From the NCBI GenBank assembly GCA_002633025.1, contig NMRB01002833.1, positions 9,470-73,469 of the forward strand: DNA of 64,000 nucleotides. Direction: 5' to 3'. The stretch is from Notospermus geniculatus. Lineage: Eukaryota; Nemertea; Pilidiophora; Heteronemertea; Lineidae. Under the pieces are notes generated by a model. It had not been told where the DNA came from. It did no database searches and saw only the letters and a program-made list of their open reading frames with translations. Positions 44,085-55,082 of the stretch are shown here, in pieces (positions within the stretch are counted from its first letter, which is position 1; every line of letters begins with the position of its first letter). Made by a program: the position numbers and the translations under genes.

Positions 44085-44697
44085 GATGCAATGTTCCCAG
44101 AACTCATGTATGCGGCCACCTTGCAAAGCATTAAAGAACCTTGAGCCCATGTCATTGGTTTTTTTCTGTATATAGGGAAATCGGCTTGTGAGAGGCCTGA
44201 GGGATTAATGGCGTTATTTCTACCACCGCCATTGACAAAATTCAGCCAGTAATTGTCTCCTGAACTGTGACAGGGATCAACGTCCCGCTGGAATCAAAGT
44301 CCAGTCTTATTGTTCAGCGAGGGATTAGATATGGCGGTAGAGCTAGATCATGACCATTCGAATATAACCTTACGATACCGGGCTCTTGTTTGGTGGACTT
44401 GCATTCCTCTCACACCTGTTTTACGTTTTCTGCACATGCGTATGTTCCCCAAGTGAGGACCTGGGTAGGCTCAAACGTATTAACCGCGAGTCGGATCACA
44501 CACACCCAAACCACGGAGGGGTGTACCTCTCCATGGTTCGTGTAGTGTGCATTCGAGAACTTGAGCAAAACGTACCTCATTCTATGCCAACCCACTGTTA
44601 TCGACGCTACAATTAAATCGACACACAGACCTAGGCCTACTCATATCTCTAAGCTGCCATAAGCCTAAACCAACACTGACTGGTTCAGATTCCTCTT
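44085..44697. other. Segment present only in copy A
   Basis: About 610 bp between ttgttcgcttg and tatgatgtgatac; copy B has 15 unrelated bases there. No terminal repeats found, so a deletion in B is as likely as an insertion in A. No gene seen. Confidence 0.5.
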
Positions 44698-45338
44698 GGT
44701 CTCACGGATAAAATATGATGTGATACTTAATCAAGAAAAATATCCTCCTAACTATCAACCTGAGTCCTGTTTGGCCTCTTCACAACTTCATCAACAACTT
44801 AGAGCTCCACAGTTTGTGATCACAAAACAAACTTCTACTTCATATCTCCACAGAAAATGATGAATAATTGAATCAAAATCCACCATCAGTTTCAAATGGA
44901 ATTGACCAGCATATTCAGTGCATTAACGAACACAGTTGCACAGTGTAAATTGGTCAACTTGGCTTGGCACACACCTAACTGGCTGATGAGGCAATCTTCC
45001 GTAGTTCTACTTTCAATACCCAAGACGAATTAGATTTCCAAGTGATGGCTTCCAATTACAGGCTTCTTTTCCTTTTTCTGAGTCATTTTTCCTGGATCCG
45101 AATGCACTTATTAAATTTTCATCCGTGGATCTGAGACATGACAGAACAGTAACAGATCCAAGTGGTCGCTTGATAACAATTCACTGACAAAATATTACGA
45201 CTTCGGTAGTCAATAAACATGTGGATCTGAATGTCAAAGGGGCTGTAAACAGGAAGTGTCATCCCACAAATGGACTCGAATCACAGTGTTGTGTTCATGT
45301 CACAAATACTCACAACTTGGCTAAGCAAATGGGATTTA

Positions 45339-45822
45339 AGCCCTTTTTACACTACGCAGAATTTTGGCCTGGATGAACCATGCCATGCTTGGCCCGGGTC
45401 GGGCCCGCCTCAGAATTACCGTTTACACCATGAGAACCGCGCCAATATCTGAATCGCCCGCTCTCCTTTCTGTGGAGGTAGGAAGTCTCCGTCATTTTCA
45501 ATATGGCTGCACCCATGAACATTCGCGGCAATGACGTATTGAGTTCAAGGCCGATAAATGAGCATGCGCACTTCACTACAGGTGAGTTATTCAAGTAGGC
45601 CGAGCCCAGTAGCGCGTTTACACTGTGCAGTTTTTCATCAGTGCCGTGCTCGACCCGGGTCGAACCCACCTCCTGTTGGGGGGTTCGGCCCGGATGAAAG
45701 TAGCACCGTGCCGAGCCCAACCCTGCCGTGCCAACCCATTTACACTACCATTTTTTGGCCGAACCGTGCCCGACCCTGGTCGAGCACGTCGGGCACGGTT
45801 GAAAACTTGTGTAAAAGGGACT
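45339..45822. mobile_element. Harbinger-like MITE (AGYCCCTTTTTACAC ends)
   Basis: AGCCCTTTTTACACTA at the left faces ttgtgtaaaagggact at the right. Flanks tta and ata. The interior repeats ggcccgggtcgggcc, gtttacac and cgacccgggtcg in both orientations. Not present in copy B. Confidence 0.75.
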
Positions 45823-46439
45823 ATAGAGCGAGATACATGTGTATCTTCAGAGAGCACAACGCCTACAGAGAATAACAGCACAAAGAGCGTCTTAAAGTGA
45901 CTCTCATCTTTGAAAAATAAGATCAAAGATATTTTTTCGTATTGTCACAGGATTTACGAAATCATCTAGTTATATTAGATTGTTTCCAAAGGGATTAACA
46001 TGCGATCCAATATTCCTCAAAAGCCTTTATGTACAGTATTGTCACACTCCTTTGGTACATGTCGTCACATGTTCCCTCCTGGTACACATAACAGTCAATC
46101 AAGTTGGCAGAGAATCTGCATATAGGCCCCTACCCCCACCCCCCACCCCACCCCAGCTCTTTTCATAGGCACAAACTCCTCAAAGGGGTTCACATTTCAC
46201 GGCAATTCACAGATGGTGCAAGCCCACAATAGATCATTCAAAATCTCAGGGGAGGAGTTAGATTAAGCTGAGGTAATTGTGAGCTGGTTGTGTATAAGGT
46301 ACGGTACNATAGTTTATGCCTGTGCACCCACTTTCGAGACATGAATCAGAAGGCCCTCTAGTAGTTGTTTCTGATAGCCATTTTGTGCACCTAGACGCAC
46401 AAGGAAAAATTGAATCAGAATGACTTCTTGTAGGGCAAA

Positions 46440-46526
46440 ACCGATGCACAACCACCTCGTGTTAAACACGGACGACGGACGACGACGGACGCACAACCAT
46501 TGTATAAGCTCACCACGGTGAGCTAA
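46440..46526 (+). mobile_element. Helentron-like 3' end, locus 4
   Basis: A GGACGACGGACGACGACGG tract (46470-46489) is followed by the hairpin AGCTCACC-AC-GGTGAGCT (46507-46524) and an A run. The layout matches the 3' ends at 6571, 10188 and 15909. 5' part not identified. Confidence 0.5.
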
Positions 46527-46539
46527 AAAATCCTGGCGG

Positions 46540-46628
46540 GAACCCTGACGCCTTATGTGAGGGTCCGTGAGTTCGAGTCCGGTAGGAAGCTATGTCTTTC
46601 ACCTTAGAAACCTGTTATTATTTCATGC
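46540..46628 (+). mobile_element. SINE family 2, truncated copy
   Basis: Matches 17860-17937 from gccttatgtgagggtc through the B box region (gagttcgagtcc) to tattatttcatg. The A-box half is missing. Confidence 0.7.
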
Positions 46629-47211
46629 CCACAAACTGACAGCTACAAATGGACTTCTCCACAAGGTGTTTTAGGCCTCAAAGCAAGAGCTCAGCACGGA
46701 GACATTTGCAATTGAATATTGCCGTGATTGTATCCATGGAACGATTCATAATACTCTCATCAATCAATCAATTCAACTCATATTTATGCAGAAATATTGC
46801 ATTATTATAATAACGAAGCCGTGGATTCATGCAAAGAATTATGGCATTGTCACCAACATCCTGCCACTGAATACGACGCTTCCGTCGGACTTCTTGCCTA
46901 ATGGAATTCCCATGTACGACTTCCTATGCATAGAGATTGTCACCAACGTGCATCAGACTCGGAGAACATATTCAGAAATTTGTTTTCATAGCGAGGAAAT
47001 GAATTCTGTCCATTATCGATGACTAAATGCCTGACGGTGGATGTGACATTTCCTTCCGCAATTAGAATATTTTGCAGAATAACTTGCAGAATCTGGTAGG
47101 CCTACTTATCAGCTTATGGTGCCTGCATTTCATGTTTAATTTCATGATTGAGAATAGAAACCGGAATTCTTGTTCGGAACTGTAATGACAAGCCAAAGAA
47201 AGAGAAAGCAC

Positions 47212-47300
47212 AAAAATTGACACACAAAATGACGATAAAAGTCAATTTCCAGAATCTTAGCAAATTTTCGACCCCAACCAGGGTCTAAAATGACAAGCCA
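47212..47300 (-). repeat. Conserved hairpin repeat, copy 2 (copy A)
   Basis: Carries gaccctggttggggtc followed by gaaaatttgc on the minus strand, but has lost the CTGAGGA portion. Present in copy B at 62450-62535. Confidence 0.55.
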
Positions 47301-47405
47301 AATACTCCTGGCTTTTTTTCATGGTTTTGTGAAATGAGGAAGGATATAAAGATGGTCTGCATAGGGGCATAGTGATCAACAGTCATGCACAGGTGCTCGC
47401 ATCCT

Positions 47406-47653
47406 CAGGCATGAGGGCTCGAAAAATTGGGTGCCGAGTGCTCGCAGGCACCTTTTCTGACGACCAGGGCACCAAAAATCAATAATAAACACAATGGAAC
47501 ATGCTCAACCGGGCACTAAACCCCTGTCATAAAAAACTGAAACCACCTTATTCGGGCACCCACAAAAAAGTCCTGGGCACCAAGAAATGAAAAGTCACAA
47601 AAGGCAGGGTGCCCGGGCAGGCACCAAGGCTCCAGAAAATTTTTCAAGCCCTG
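47406..47653. mobile_element. hAT5-like MITE (CAGGGCTTGAAAAATTTTC end)
   Basis: Begins CAGGCATGAGGGCTCGAAAA and ends ttttcaagccctg. Exact 5-bp flanks atcct (47401-47405, 47654-47658). Copy B has the empty site gcattctgtaag (62644-62648 attct). Confidence 0.88.
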
Positions 47654-47800
47654 ATCCTGTAAGATAAGGCTGGGGTTAGTTAAAGGGAGACTCCATTCAT
47701 TGTAAACTTTTGAATTTTTATCAATCCATGACAGACTATTGCCATGAGTTGTGATGTCACTAGTGTCAAAAGGCTATCAAACATAAAGCACAAAGAACGA

Positions 47801-47950
47801 CACACAAAATGATATAATACGTAAAGTTGTCTCCGAATTTTGCAAATTTTCGACCCCAACCAGGGTCTTCCTCAGGCAGTTTCTAGTAGAGATCCGAGAA
47901 GTGGACTTCTGGGAAAATTTGCGAAATCCGTAGACGACTTTACATATTAT
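47801..47950 (-). repeat. Conserved hairpin repeat with inverted flanks, copy 3
   Basis: Minus strand: cctgagga, a, gaccctggttggggtc, gaaaatttgc. A second inverted block (gaaaatttgcgaaatccgta, 47912-47931) pairs with ccgaattttgcaaattttc (47833-47851). Conserved in copy B at 62805-62945. Confidence 0.65.
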
Positions 47951-48219
47951 CAGTGTCAATAGGCTGACGACCTAGTGAATGAGCTAAATACTGTAACTGC
48001 CTAGGCCTATTGGTTGTACCTTCATAAACATTCATTGAGCACATATGACATCACATGTGCTGTGCAATGGTCCCCTTGGGATGTAATTAAAATACTTAAA
48101 ATGATGAGTTTGCAGATATCAATGAATTTGAATGTATTTTAACAATATTTCAAAAATTCAAAATTTTACACAATGAATGGAGTCTTCCTTTAAAAAGATT
48201 TCATAAATGCATTGCCTAC

Positions 48220-48290
48220 CTTGTCATAAGAACAGGTACCCCAAAACCCCTCTTCAACGAATCCCTGAACCAGTTCAAATCTCTGGTCAC
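48220..48290 (-). CDS. Putative internal coding exon, copy A
   Basis: On the minus strand a pyrimidine-rich tract ending in ...tttttcag precedes this 71-bp segment, and it ends ...gacaag|gtaggc, a good donor. Two frames are open. One (phase 1 to 0) contains FELVQGFVEEGFWGTCSYDK; the other contains DLNWFRDSLKRGFGVPVLMT. The third has a stop at once. I do not recognise either peptide. The copy at 63242-63312 keeps both splice signals and differs by two substitutions. No neighbouring exon was identified, so this stays a candidate. Confidence 0.4.
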
Positions 48291-48316
48291 CTGAAAAACA
48301 GGAAAGAAGAAAACCA

Positions 48317-48976
48317 TTAACCCTTTGAGGATGGGATAAAGTTCAAAAGTGTACATTTTGTAACATGAATTTCTGATGTCTCTGCAAAAACGCGCCTAGC
48401 TCCCAAAGTTTGCAACCAAAACTGGTGACAAGGCACTCATTCTGGAGGCAACTAAATGGGCCACGGCCTCATGCAGGTTTGCTTATTCCAAAATGTCTGT
48501 GAGAGAAACACTGGCCAGAGCCGAAGATGCAAGTTGTCAGGAAATAGACGCATTCTGCCTACGTTTTCGTCAGGTTGCCCATCTTTAAATGTCTATATCT
48601 TGGAAACTGTTGCTCCTACGGCTCTGAAAATTGGTCAAAATGAAGCAACTTTTTTCTACTCTTTCTTTTTGCGCTAGTTGCGTCCTCGTAGCTGCTTCCG
48701 TTCCGGAGATATGGCCATTTTGTCACAACAAGTCAGATTTGCACTTTGGAGTCTGTCAATCTAGACCCCGGGACAAACGTTAAAACACAATTTTAGCCAC
48801 GTTTCTTCAAACGGAGCAAAATTGCGTATTGTGAGGGGGTTAGTCTCGCATTAAAAAATATGCAAAGCAGACGTCAATTGGCCTACTGGTTATGATTCTA
48901 GGTCAATTTGAATGTGCGAGGGTGTGTGGTACAGGCCAATCTCGACCAAAGTCGAGACACGGTGCGAATGGGTTAA
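48317..48976. mobile_element. piggyBac-like element (TTAACCCTTTGAGGATGGG end)
   Basis: TTAA at 48317-48320 and 48973-48976. Left TTAACCCTTTGAGGATG, right gtgcgaatgggttaa; the match is partial. Copy B has a single TTAA (63339-63342) in matching flanks aaacc... gcgagatcc. No transposase in 660 bp. It lies 26 bp upstream of the candidate exon, inside the presumed intron. Confidence 0.87.
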
Positions 48977-49333
48977 GCGAGATCCTTAAATACTCCCTTG
49001 ATCTGATTCTTCAAGTCTTCCTTTAAAAGAAGAAATATTCCTTTGTTGATAATGGTATGAAACAAAGGCGAAGTCATTGTTGAAGCCTTCAAATGTCTTT
49101 TTACATCCATTTCATTTTATCTCCAAGGAAACGGAAATTGCACCAAACAATAAGCACTGCGTGAGTGAAGGTTTTTGTAGGCAATGAATTCAAACCTCGT
49201 GGGGATACATGCGTTATTTAAATAACACCTCAAATTAATTCAACATTTTACTATTCTTTTAAGCATTGTCAGAACAAAATCAAATCCAGTAAGTTACATT
49301 TGTATGAAGACCATAACCCACTGCCCCTCAATA

Positions 49334-49839
49334 CAAGGGCAGATACAGAGGGGGGTTCTGGGGGTTGGAACCCCCCCTCGGTGACCAAAGATAACATTTT
49401 TTTTAATCGCTAAACATCAAACATCTCGCATGTGGCGTAGGGCCCTCCCGTGTCTCTGATGTAATCATGGTGATACAGTCGTTCCATCGATGATTCGAAG
49501 AACTTCTATTCCCCTCTTTGTCACAACTGTCGGCCTTGGACTGCATTGTGTACGCTTGCACTGTTTCAAAATGTCTAACATGTCTAAGAGGGGAGGCATC
49601 GGCTGCCAGTAAGAACAGGAAGATCACACTATTCAAGAAAGAGGTTGTAGAAGACTTTCTCAACCTCAGATGCTGGGAAATCGCCTCTCAGAGCTTCTAT
49701 TTTTCGAAATTTTCCTGGGGGAGGTCCCCCAGACCCCACCAAATGGGCTCCGGTAAAGCGTGCGCCTTTGGCTCGGGCGAATCCAGGGGGCCTCTATCTT
49801 CGGAACCCACCCCTTGAGAAAATCCTGGATCTGCCCCTG
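49334..49839. mobile_element. hAT5-like MITE, copy A
   Basis: Ends CAAGGGCAGATACAGAGG and CCTGGATCTGCCCCTG. Flanks caata and caaca, 4 of 5 matching. Copy B holds the same left end from 63700, so it predates the duplication. Confidence 0.78.
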
Positions 49840-50708
49840 CAACAGGCGTCACTAGTGGTTAAAACTAATGAAATGAAAGTGACATCCAGATTCTCCTGAT
49901 CAATATATTTCCCACAAAAAAGGCATCCATCGTTTTGCACCTGGTTATGGTGTGCTGCCCTCTATCATAGCGATGATCCAATCGACGTCATCTTTAGAGG
50001 CCCTACTCGGCTATTGTACACTACCTCAACCGTATAAAGGAGCCTCGGCGTAGTAATCATCTTTCAAATCGAACGATAATTCAGTGATTCACCACAAGTG
50101 AGTGAATCGTCTTCCACACTTGATATAGTGCAGACCAATGCTGATACTTTTTCATGTATTTATGGGTTCTTTGCACATTATACCAGTGGGATAATTTTAT
50201 TTATTTTAGATTTGAAATTATTAAGTGGATTTAGGCAAATTTTTACTGATGTTAAGTAGCAAATCAAACCAAAACATCAAACCCGGAAGTAAACAAACGC
50301 ACGTGGATAGTTCCCGGAGCAATATGGCGCTGTCCAATATACATGTACATCAGAGTTACGATGCGCGTGCAAGTCGTTCTCTGACGTTCAGATTGAGCGA
50401 TGATTCTCACTGCTCAGCACAAAATGTTTTCTGTTTTACTTCATCAACGTGATTTCCTGCACTGACCATCCCCTCGATGCCCGCCATCAGCTTGATCAGT
50501 TCCGTGTGCATCGCTGGTTCCCATGATTACCAGCCGTGTATTGAGATTACGGTCAGGTAATGGGGGTGGTACCAATCAGCCAACTGATCTTGACTGTCAT
50601 CATCAACATGCAATGGTTTTGTTGGTTTAACTTGCTCTCTCTCAGAATCTGCTCAGCCAAGTAAGATTACAGAGAAGGTCAACACTGTTTACCATTTTCC
50701 AGAAGGAG
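49840..50708. other. Unassigned non-coding DNA
   Basis: No gene or repeat recognised. Confidence 0.35.
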
Positions 50709-50713
50709 TCAGC

Positions 50714-50994
50714 CAGGGGCGGATCCAGGATTTTGGAATATGGGGGGCCGTCACCATCAGCCACAGGCTGACGGAGTAGAGTTGCAAGGCGCGGAGCCAC
50801 AACGGGGGGTCTGGGGAGCCTCCCCCAGAAAATTTTGAATTCCAGATGCATTAGATACGATTTCCAAGCATCTGGGGCATGATTTCCTCATCTATTTGCT
50901 CATTTTTTCCGAGTTAGTGACCCATTTTTTGTTGGTGTTCCAAAAATGGGGGGGGGGGCACTGCCCCCTCGGCCCCCCTCTGGATCCGCGCCTG
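50714..50994. mobile_element. hAT5-like MITE (CAGGGGCGGATCC ends)
   Basis: Ends CAGGGGCGGATCCAGG and TGGATCCGCGCCTG. Exact 5-bp flanks tcagc (50709-50713, 50995-50999). Core ggggtctggggagcctcccc is shared with its relatives. Confidence 0.88.
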
Positions 50995-51421
50995 TCAGCC
51001 AATGATGGGTTGTCAACAGGCAGTGAAGAACATTTGAATGTTTTCCACAAAAGACAGTGATTCATATTTCGATTCCAAGAACCCGACATCTATGGCATGA
51101 CAAGCCTGAAAATAAGTGGGTGGACAAGGACATTGCCCCGCACCAAACTGTAATTTGTCAGGCACCAGGCAGTTGGTACATGTACATAGATAATCCATTA
51201 CATGTCAGGCAGTAAATCCCAACTGTCTGGCACAAAACAAAACTGTCATTTTGTCAGGTTCTTAATGTTCTTTATATATATAATGCCATTCTTATATAGC
51301 GCATTATCAGTTAGACAACTGCTCAATGCGCTTTATATTATTACCCCAGCTATAGGCCTGTTCATTCCAATTTCATTTCTCCACTCCCTGGGGAGTATTA
51401 CAGTCCCGGCAGCCAATGGGG

Positions 51422-51798
51422 TAAACTCCCTACGCAGTTGTGTACCGCGCCCCTTCGGTTTACTCGCTCTCCACAACTGCTTAACTTCGTAAAATTCGCC
51501 GCGTTCGGTCAACAGATGGCGCTGAGAGAGTCGACCAATGAGAGCACCGAGCAACCGGTAACCAAGCTGGCCTGAGACACTTTTTCATTGGCCGAGCGAT
51601 TCGTAGCCATGGTAGCACAAGAACATCCGTTGCCAACGGGCCAAACAGTTCTGAAAGCAGCGTGCTGATAGGCTGTAAAACTCGCGCCAGGCCCAGACGC
51701 CATCTGTTGACCAACCGCGGCGACTTCCACGAAGTAAAGCAGTTGTGGAGAGCGAGTAAACCGAAGGGGGCGCGGTACACAACTGCGTAGGGAGTTTA
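51422..51798. mobile_element. Mutator-like MITE with ~100-bp inverted ends
   Basis: Left TAAACTCCCTACGCAGTTGT faces its inverse at the right, and the pairing continues about 100 bp (through ggtttactcgctctccacaa). Flanked by the 9-bp direct repeat ccaatgggg (51413-51421, 51799-51807). Long inverted ends plus a 9-bp duplication are Mutator-like. Confidence 0.78.
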
Positions 51799-51894
51799 CC
51801 AATGGGGCTATCCAAAATATACTTCAACCGGCAGCACTCTTGGACTAACATTCACATAGACCATCACTACCAGCCAGGTACAGTGTTTTTTTTC

Positions 51895-51970
51895 TTGGTC
51901 AGGACTGGGAATCGAACCCCGGACCCTCTGATCAGGAGTTTGTCTCGCTAACCACTAGACCATGCTGCTG
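51895..51970 (-). mobile_element. tRNA-like SINE head (family 3)
   Basis: On the minus strand, A box TGGTCTAGTGG and B box GGTTCGATTCC are correctly spaced. The acceptor ends do not pair, so this is a tRNA-derived repeat rather than a tRNA gene. An A-rich stretch follows (aagaaaaaaaac on the minus strand). Confidence 0.6.
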
Positions 51971-51973
51971 GTG

Positions 51974-52663
51974 GTTTGTGGAAGAAATAGATAGGGTTTT
52001 GTCAAGGTGGATTGAATCCTTTGGCAGTCAGCATGGGTATAATCCCCTAACACCCATCTTGTCCAAACAAGGCTATCGACTCCGTCTTTAGCATGTTTAG
52101 CCTTGTCCGAATCCTGTCATCTTTTCTGTTAATGCATAAATTATTAATGAACCTGACCCCTACTTGACCCCGCCTCCGAGCCAATCAGAACTCGCGAAAC
52201 AAATCACCGTTGGACACTTTCTTTGCTCTTCACGCTCGCATTTGGAACATGGATTTTGATTGGCACGGATTTTCCTTCACGCCCCGATGATTGGCTGAGG
52301 CTCTCACCCCCTCAGAAACGGGAAATGTGATGGATTCGAACCAGGCTAGATGGCCGTCAGGCCAGATAGACTGGTGAGCACCAGATGCTAACACCGAATT
52401 CAACCTTGTCTTTGGCCAAACTGTCATTCAGAGTTGCTGAACGTATTAGAATTCAATGTGAATGCTTAATCCCCATAACCTTAATCAGCTCTACGCCAAC
52501 ATACAGAAGTAAAACAAAGAGACAGGCGTCAAAAGCTACCTTCATACATACCTACCTTACACTGTCTTTGCAACAAAAGACACGACCAAGATTATTCCCA
52601 TGCTGACTGCCAAAGGATCCAATTCACCTTGACAACAACCCAATCTATTTCTTCCACAAACCT
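51974..52663. repeat. ~70-bp inverted repeat pair enclosing ~550 bp
   Basis: ggtttgtggaagaaatagat at 51973 is inverted near 52663 and pairing extends through ctttggcagtcagcatggg. Likely the ends of a non-autonomous DNA transposon; no target duplication found. No coding sequence inside. Confidence 0.65.
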
Positions 52664-52926
52664 TCGTATCTTTTCTCCACCAATTCGTGCAGTCTCCTCG
52701 ATTGGTTTCCAAGATCATGTGACAGCTGTCCCGGGCGACGACATGTCACATTAACAAACATTGTGATCAATGGAGGGTGGATTGTGTTGGATTAACGGGC
52801 TCAGAGGTTGACGAGGAAATTAACCCAGTGGGGGCTGGGCAATTTCAGCAGGACCAGAAATGGTCAACAGCTAGGGACATGTGGAAAGGATGTAGGATTG
52901 TTTTATAACAAGATCACAACATCACT

Positions 52927-53102
52927 CAGGCGCGGATCCAAGAGGGGGCGCACCCGGCGCACGCCCCCCTTTCGGTCGACAAATCTTTAAAATTGACCGT
53001 GAAAAATTCTGAAATTTGGAGCAATCATTGAAATTGACCGCAGATTTCAATGTATCTAGCACGGTGCGCCTCCTCTTTCCCGAAATCCTGGATCCGTTCC
53101 TG
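52927..53102. mobile_element. hAT5-like MITE (CAGGCGCGGATCC ends)
   Basis: Ends CAGGCGCGGATCCAAG and CCTGGATCCGTTCCTG. Exact 5-bp flanks tcact (52922-52926, 53103-53107). Confidence 0.87.
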
Positions 53103-53164
53103 TCACTTCATTTATCAATAGTCACAAGTGAAAGTAATCATCATCTATCAATTTTTGACAATAG

Positions 53165-53332
53165 CGTTAGTTACACTACATAAAATCCACGAGTTTTTGC
53201 AGTCACACCTAGGAACTGCCGGGCTTCAAGAATTAACCAGTGTCTGAAAAACAGAGGTTCTTGGAACACGGCAAGCTCACCGTGGTTTTTGAAATACCCG
53301 TGTTTTTGTTAGTTCTTTGCACAGCTACAGAT
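53165..53332. repeat. Unclassified interspersed repeat, copy 2
   Basis: Homologous to 23405-23570 over most of its length; ends not defined. Confidence 0.6.
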
Positions 53333-53464
53333 GGCGCAGCTCTTAAGTGACCTCGGTTTTGCGCCTCCAACAATGTGTGCCAATACAGAAATGACCGAAG
53401 AGTCGGTGCATGCAGCCTACACTGAACCTCAACATTTTCGCCCAAACCCGTAGGTTGTCAGTTA

Positions 53465-53732
53465 CAGTACCTTGCACAATTGACCTCCCTTCCACACCAC
53501 GCACCATCCGCGCACTACATGCAGCGTCATGCACGTACCGTCCTCGTATCTTCCGAGGACGTGGCTCAGCGTCATGGAAGGCATGCACTGAAGACGTAAC
53601 GTCATTCCCCCAACGTCACGCAACAGAGACGCGTGACGTACCCGTACCATACGCGATGAACTGAAGCCTACCTTCCTCGTCACGTACGGGGAAGGTACGT
53701 GGATTTAGGGAGGTCAATTGTTCCAGGTACTG
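53465..53732. mobile_element. Tc1/mariner-like MITE (CAGTACCTTGCACAATTGAC ends), copy 3
   Basis: Inverted ends with TA at 53463-53464 and 53733-53734. Interior near-palindromic around ccgtcctcgtatcttccgag. Confidence 0.83.
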
Positions 53733-53734
53733 TA

Positions 53735-54215
53735 CTAGTGCCACCTGTGATGAAGTGTCCGCACTGATATTAGCCAAATTGCTGCCTAGAGTCCCTTTAA
53801 ACTTCCAACCCTCCACTGCTGACAATCCTCATCAGGCCCACACCACCAAGGATTCAACACTTGTCAGTGTTAACTCAGCCAACATATGAAGACGGATGGG
53901 AAATGTCCCAAACTGCTCCTTGTGGAACCATTCTAGGTCAAAAGCTCCCTAATCATAATGCACTGCCTTCACCATTGTATTCCTTAGGGATGAATGGACG
54001 ATGTGTCTGGCCTTTTCATCTGTTGGCAGTGAATGCCAAGAAGTGGATTTCGATTTCCTTCGGGATTATTGCCAAGCGTCCATCGGTTCTCCCGTAACAA
54101 GGAGAGGGAATGCACATGCAACAAATTCCAGTACCGGTAAGGATTTCTAGTCACGAACTTCTTGACAACTTCATTATGAAGTGAAGTGGAAAATATCTGA
54201 AATATCGAGACAAGT
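53735..54215. other. Unassigned non-coding DNA
   Basis: No gene or repeat recognised. Confidence 0.35.
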
Positions 54216-54344
54216 CTGGCGCGGATCCAAGGGGGGCACACGCTCCCTTTTGGCCAACAAATCTGTAAAACTGACCACGAAATTCTGGAATTTGGAGCAT
54301 ATCTTTGAAATTCACAGCTTTTCTAGAGTTTCAGATTGTAAAGT

Positions 54345-54455
54345 TCCACTTGAAAAAGACCCCGGTTGGGGTCGAAAATTCGTGAATTCTGGAGATTGAC
54401 TTCTTGCTTATTATCATTTTGTGAATTCTGGAGATCGACTTCTTGCTTATTAGAT
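54345..54455 (+). repeat. Conserved hairpin repeat, copy 4
   Basis: aaaaagaccccggttggggt then cgaaaattcg, the same hairpin as at 47846 but with the CTGAGGA part replaced. Downstream, gtgaattctggagatcgact and attcttgcttatt-type sequence is duplicated with a 38-bp period. Confidence 0.55.
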
Positions 54456-54484
54456 TTCAATGTTCAGTACCACAGGCAGACAGG

Positions 54485-54650
54485 CAAGGCTTCTGCTACT
54501 AAAATTTCATTAGCCACGGTAATAAAGTGTGAAAGAGGCTGGCCAAGTACAGCTTTTTCCTTTAGCCACAGAGGTCTTTTGGCTGATTTTGTGGTCATTT
54601 TCAATGATTTTCCCTAATCTTCTGTGTGGCTAATGCTAGCAGAAGCCCTG
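54485..54650. mobile_element. hAT-like MITE (CAGGGCTTCTGCTA ends), nested
   Basis: CAAGGCTTCTGCTACTAAAA faces gctaatgctagcagaagccctg. Flanked by gacagg at 54479-54484 and 54651-54656. The inner ttagccacgg and gtgtggctaa also pair. Confidence 0.78.
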
Positions 54651-54775
54651 GACAGGGCGCCCACTCTTTTCCCAAATCCTGGATCCGCCCCTGCCAGTCA
54701 GTTCTCAAAGGGCTCAATTTCCTTCTCCTGAATCCTGATTATGGTCTGTACCATCTTCAGCTTGACATCCCCAAG

Positions 54776-55024
54776 GACTTCCTTGGGGATGAATTTCGGG
54801 GACGAATTTTCCTTTGGGACTAATTTTCCAGGGACGAATTTTCCCAGGGGACCAATTTTCTGGGGACGAATTTTCCCAGGGGACAAATTTTCCTTGGGGA
54901 CAAATTTTCCCTGGGGACGAATTTTCTGGGGACGAGTTTTCCCAGGGGACGAATTTTCCTTGGGGACAAATTTTCCCTGGGGACGAATTTTCTGGGGACG
55001 AATTTTCCTCAGGGACGAATTTTC
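54776..55024 (+). repeat. 16-19-bp tandem array (GGGGACGAATTTTCCC)
   Basis: About 14 units with c/t and g/a variants in a larger ~85-bp order. Long open frames on both strands (for example 54698-55243 minus, with repeated FVPxENSSPGK-like units) follow from the period and lack other coding support. Confidence 0.9.
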
Positions 55025-55082
55025 CTGTAACCATTTGGTCTTCTTAATTATAGAGATAGCCGTGTTGATCGTTGAATGAATG

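Larger units (their letters stand above)
54216..54693. mobile_element. hAT5-like MITE with nested insertions
   Basis: Ends CTGGCGCGGATCCAAG and CCTGGATCCGCCCCTG; flanks caagt and ccagt (4 of 5). The left half resembles 52927-53102. It has taken in a hairpin-repeat copy (54345-54455) and the MITE at 54485-54650. Confidence 0.75.

Noticed and set aside
45269-45452. 60-codon frame at the edge of the copy A element
   Set aside because: Crosses the MITE boundary at 45339 and has no support.
51895-51970. Minus-strand tRNA gene
   Set aside because: The 3' acceptor half has no complementary 5' half; treated as a SINE head.
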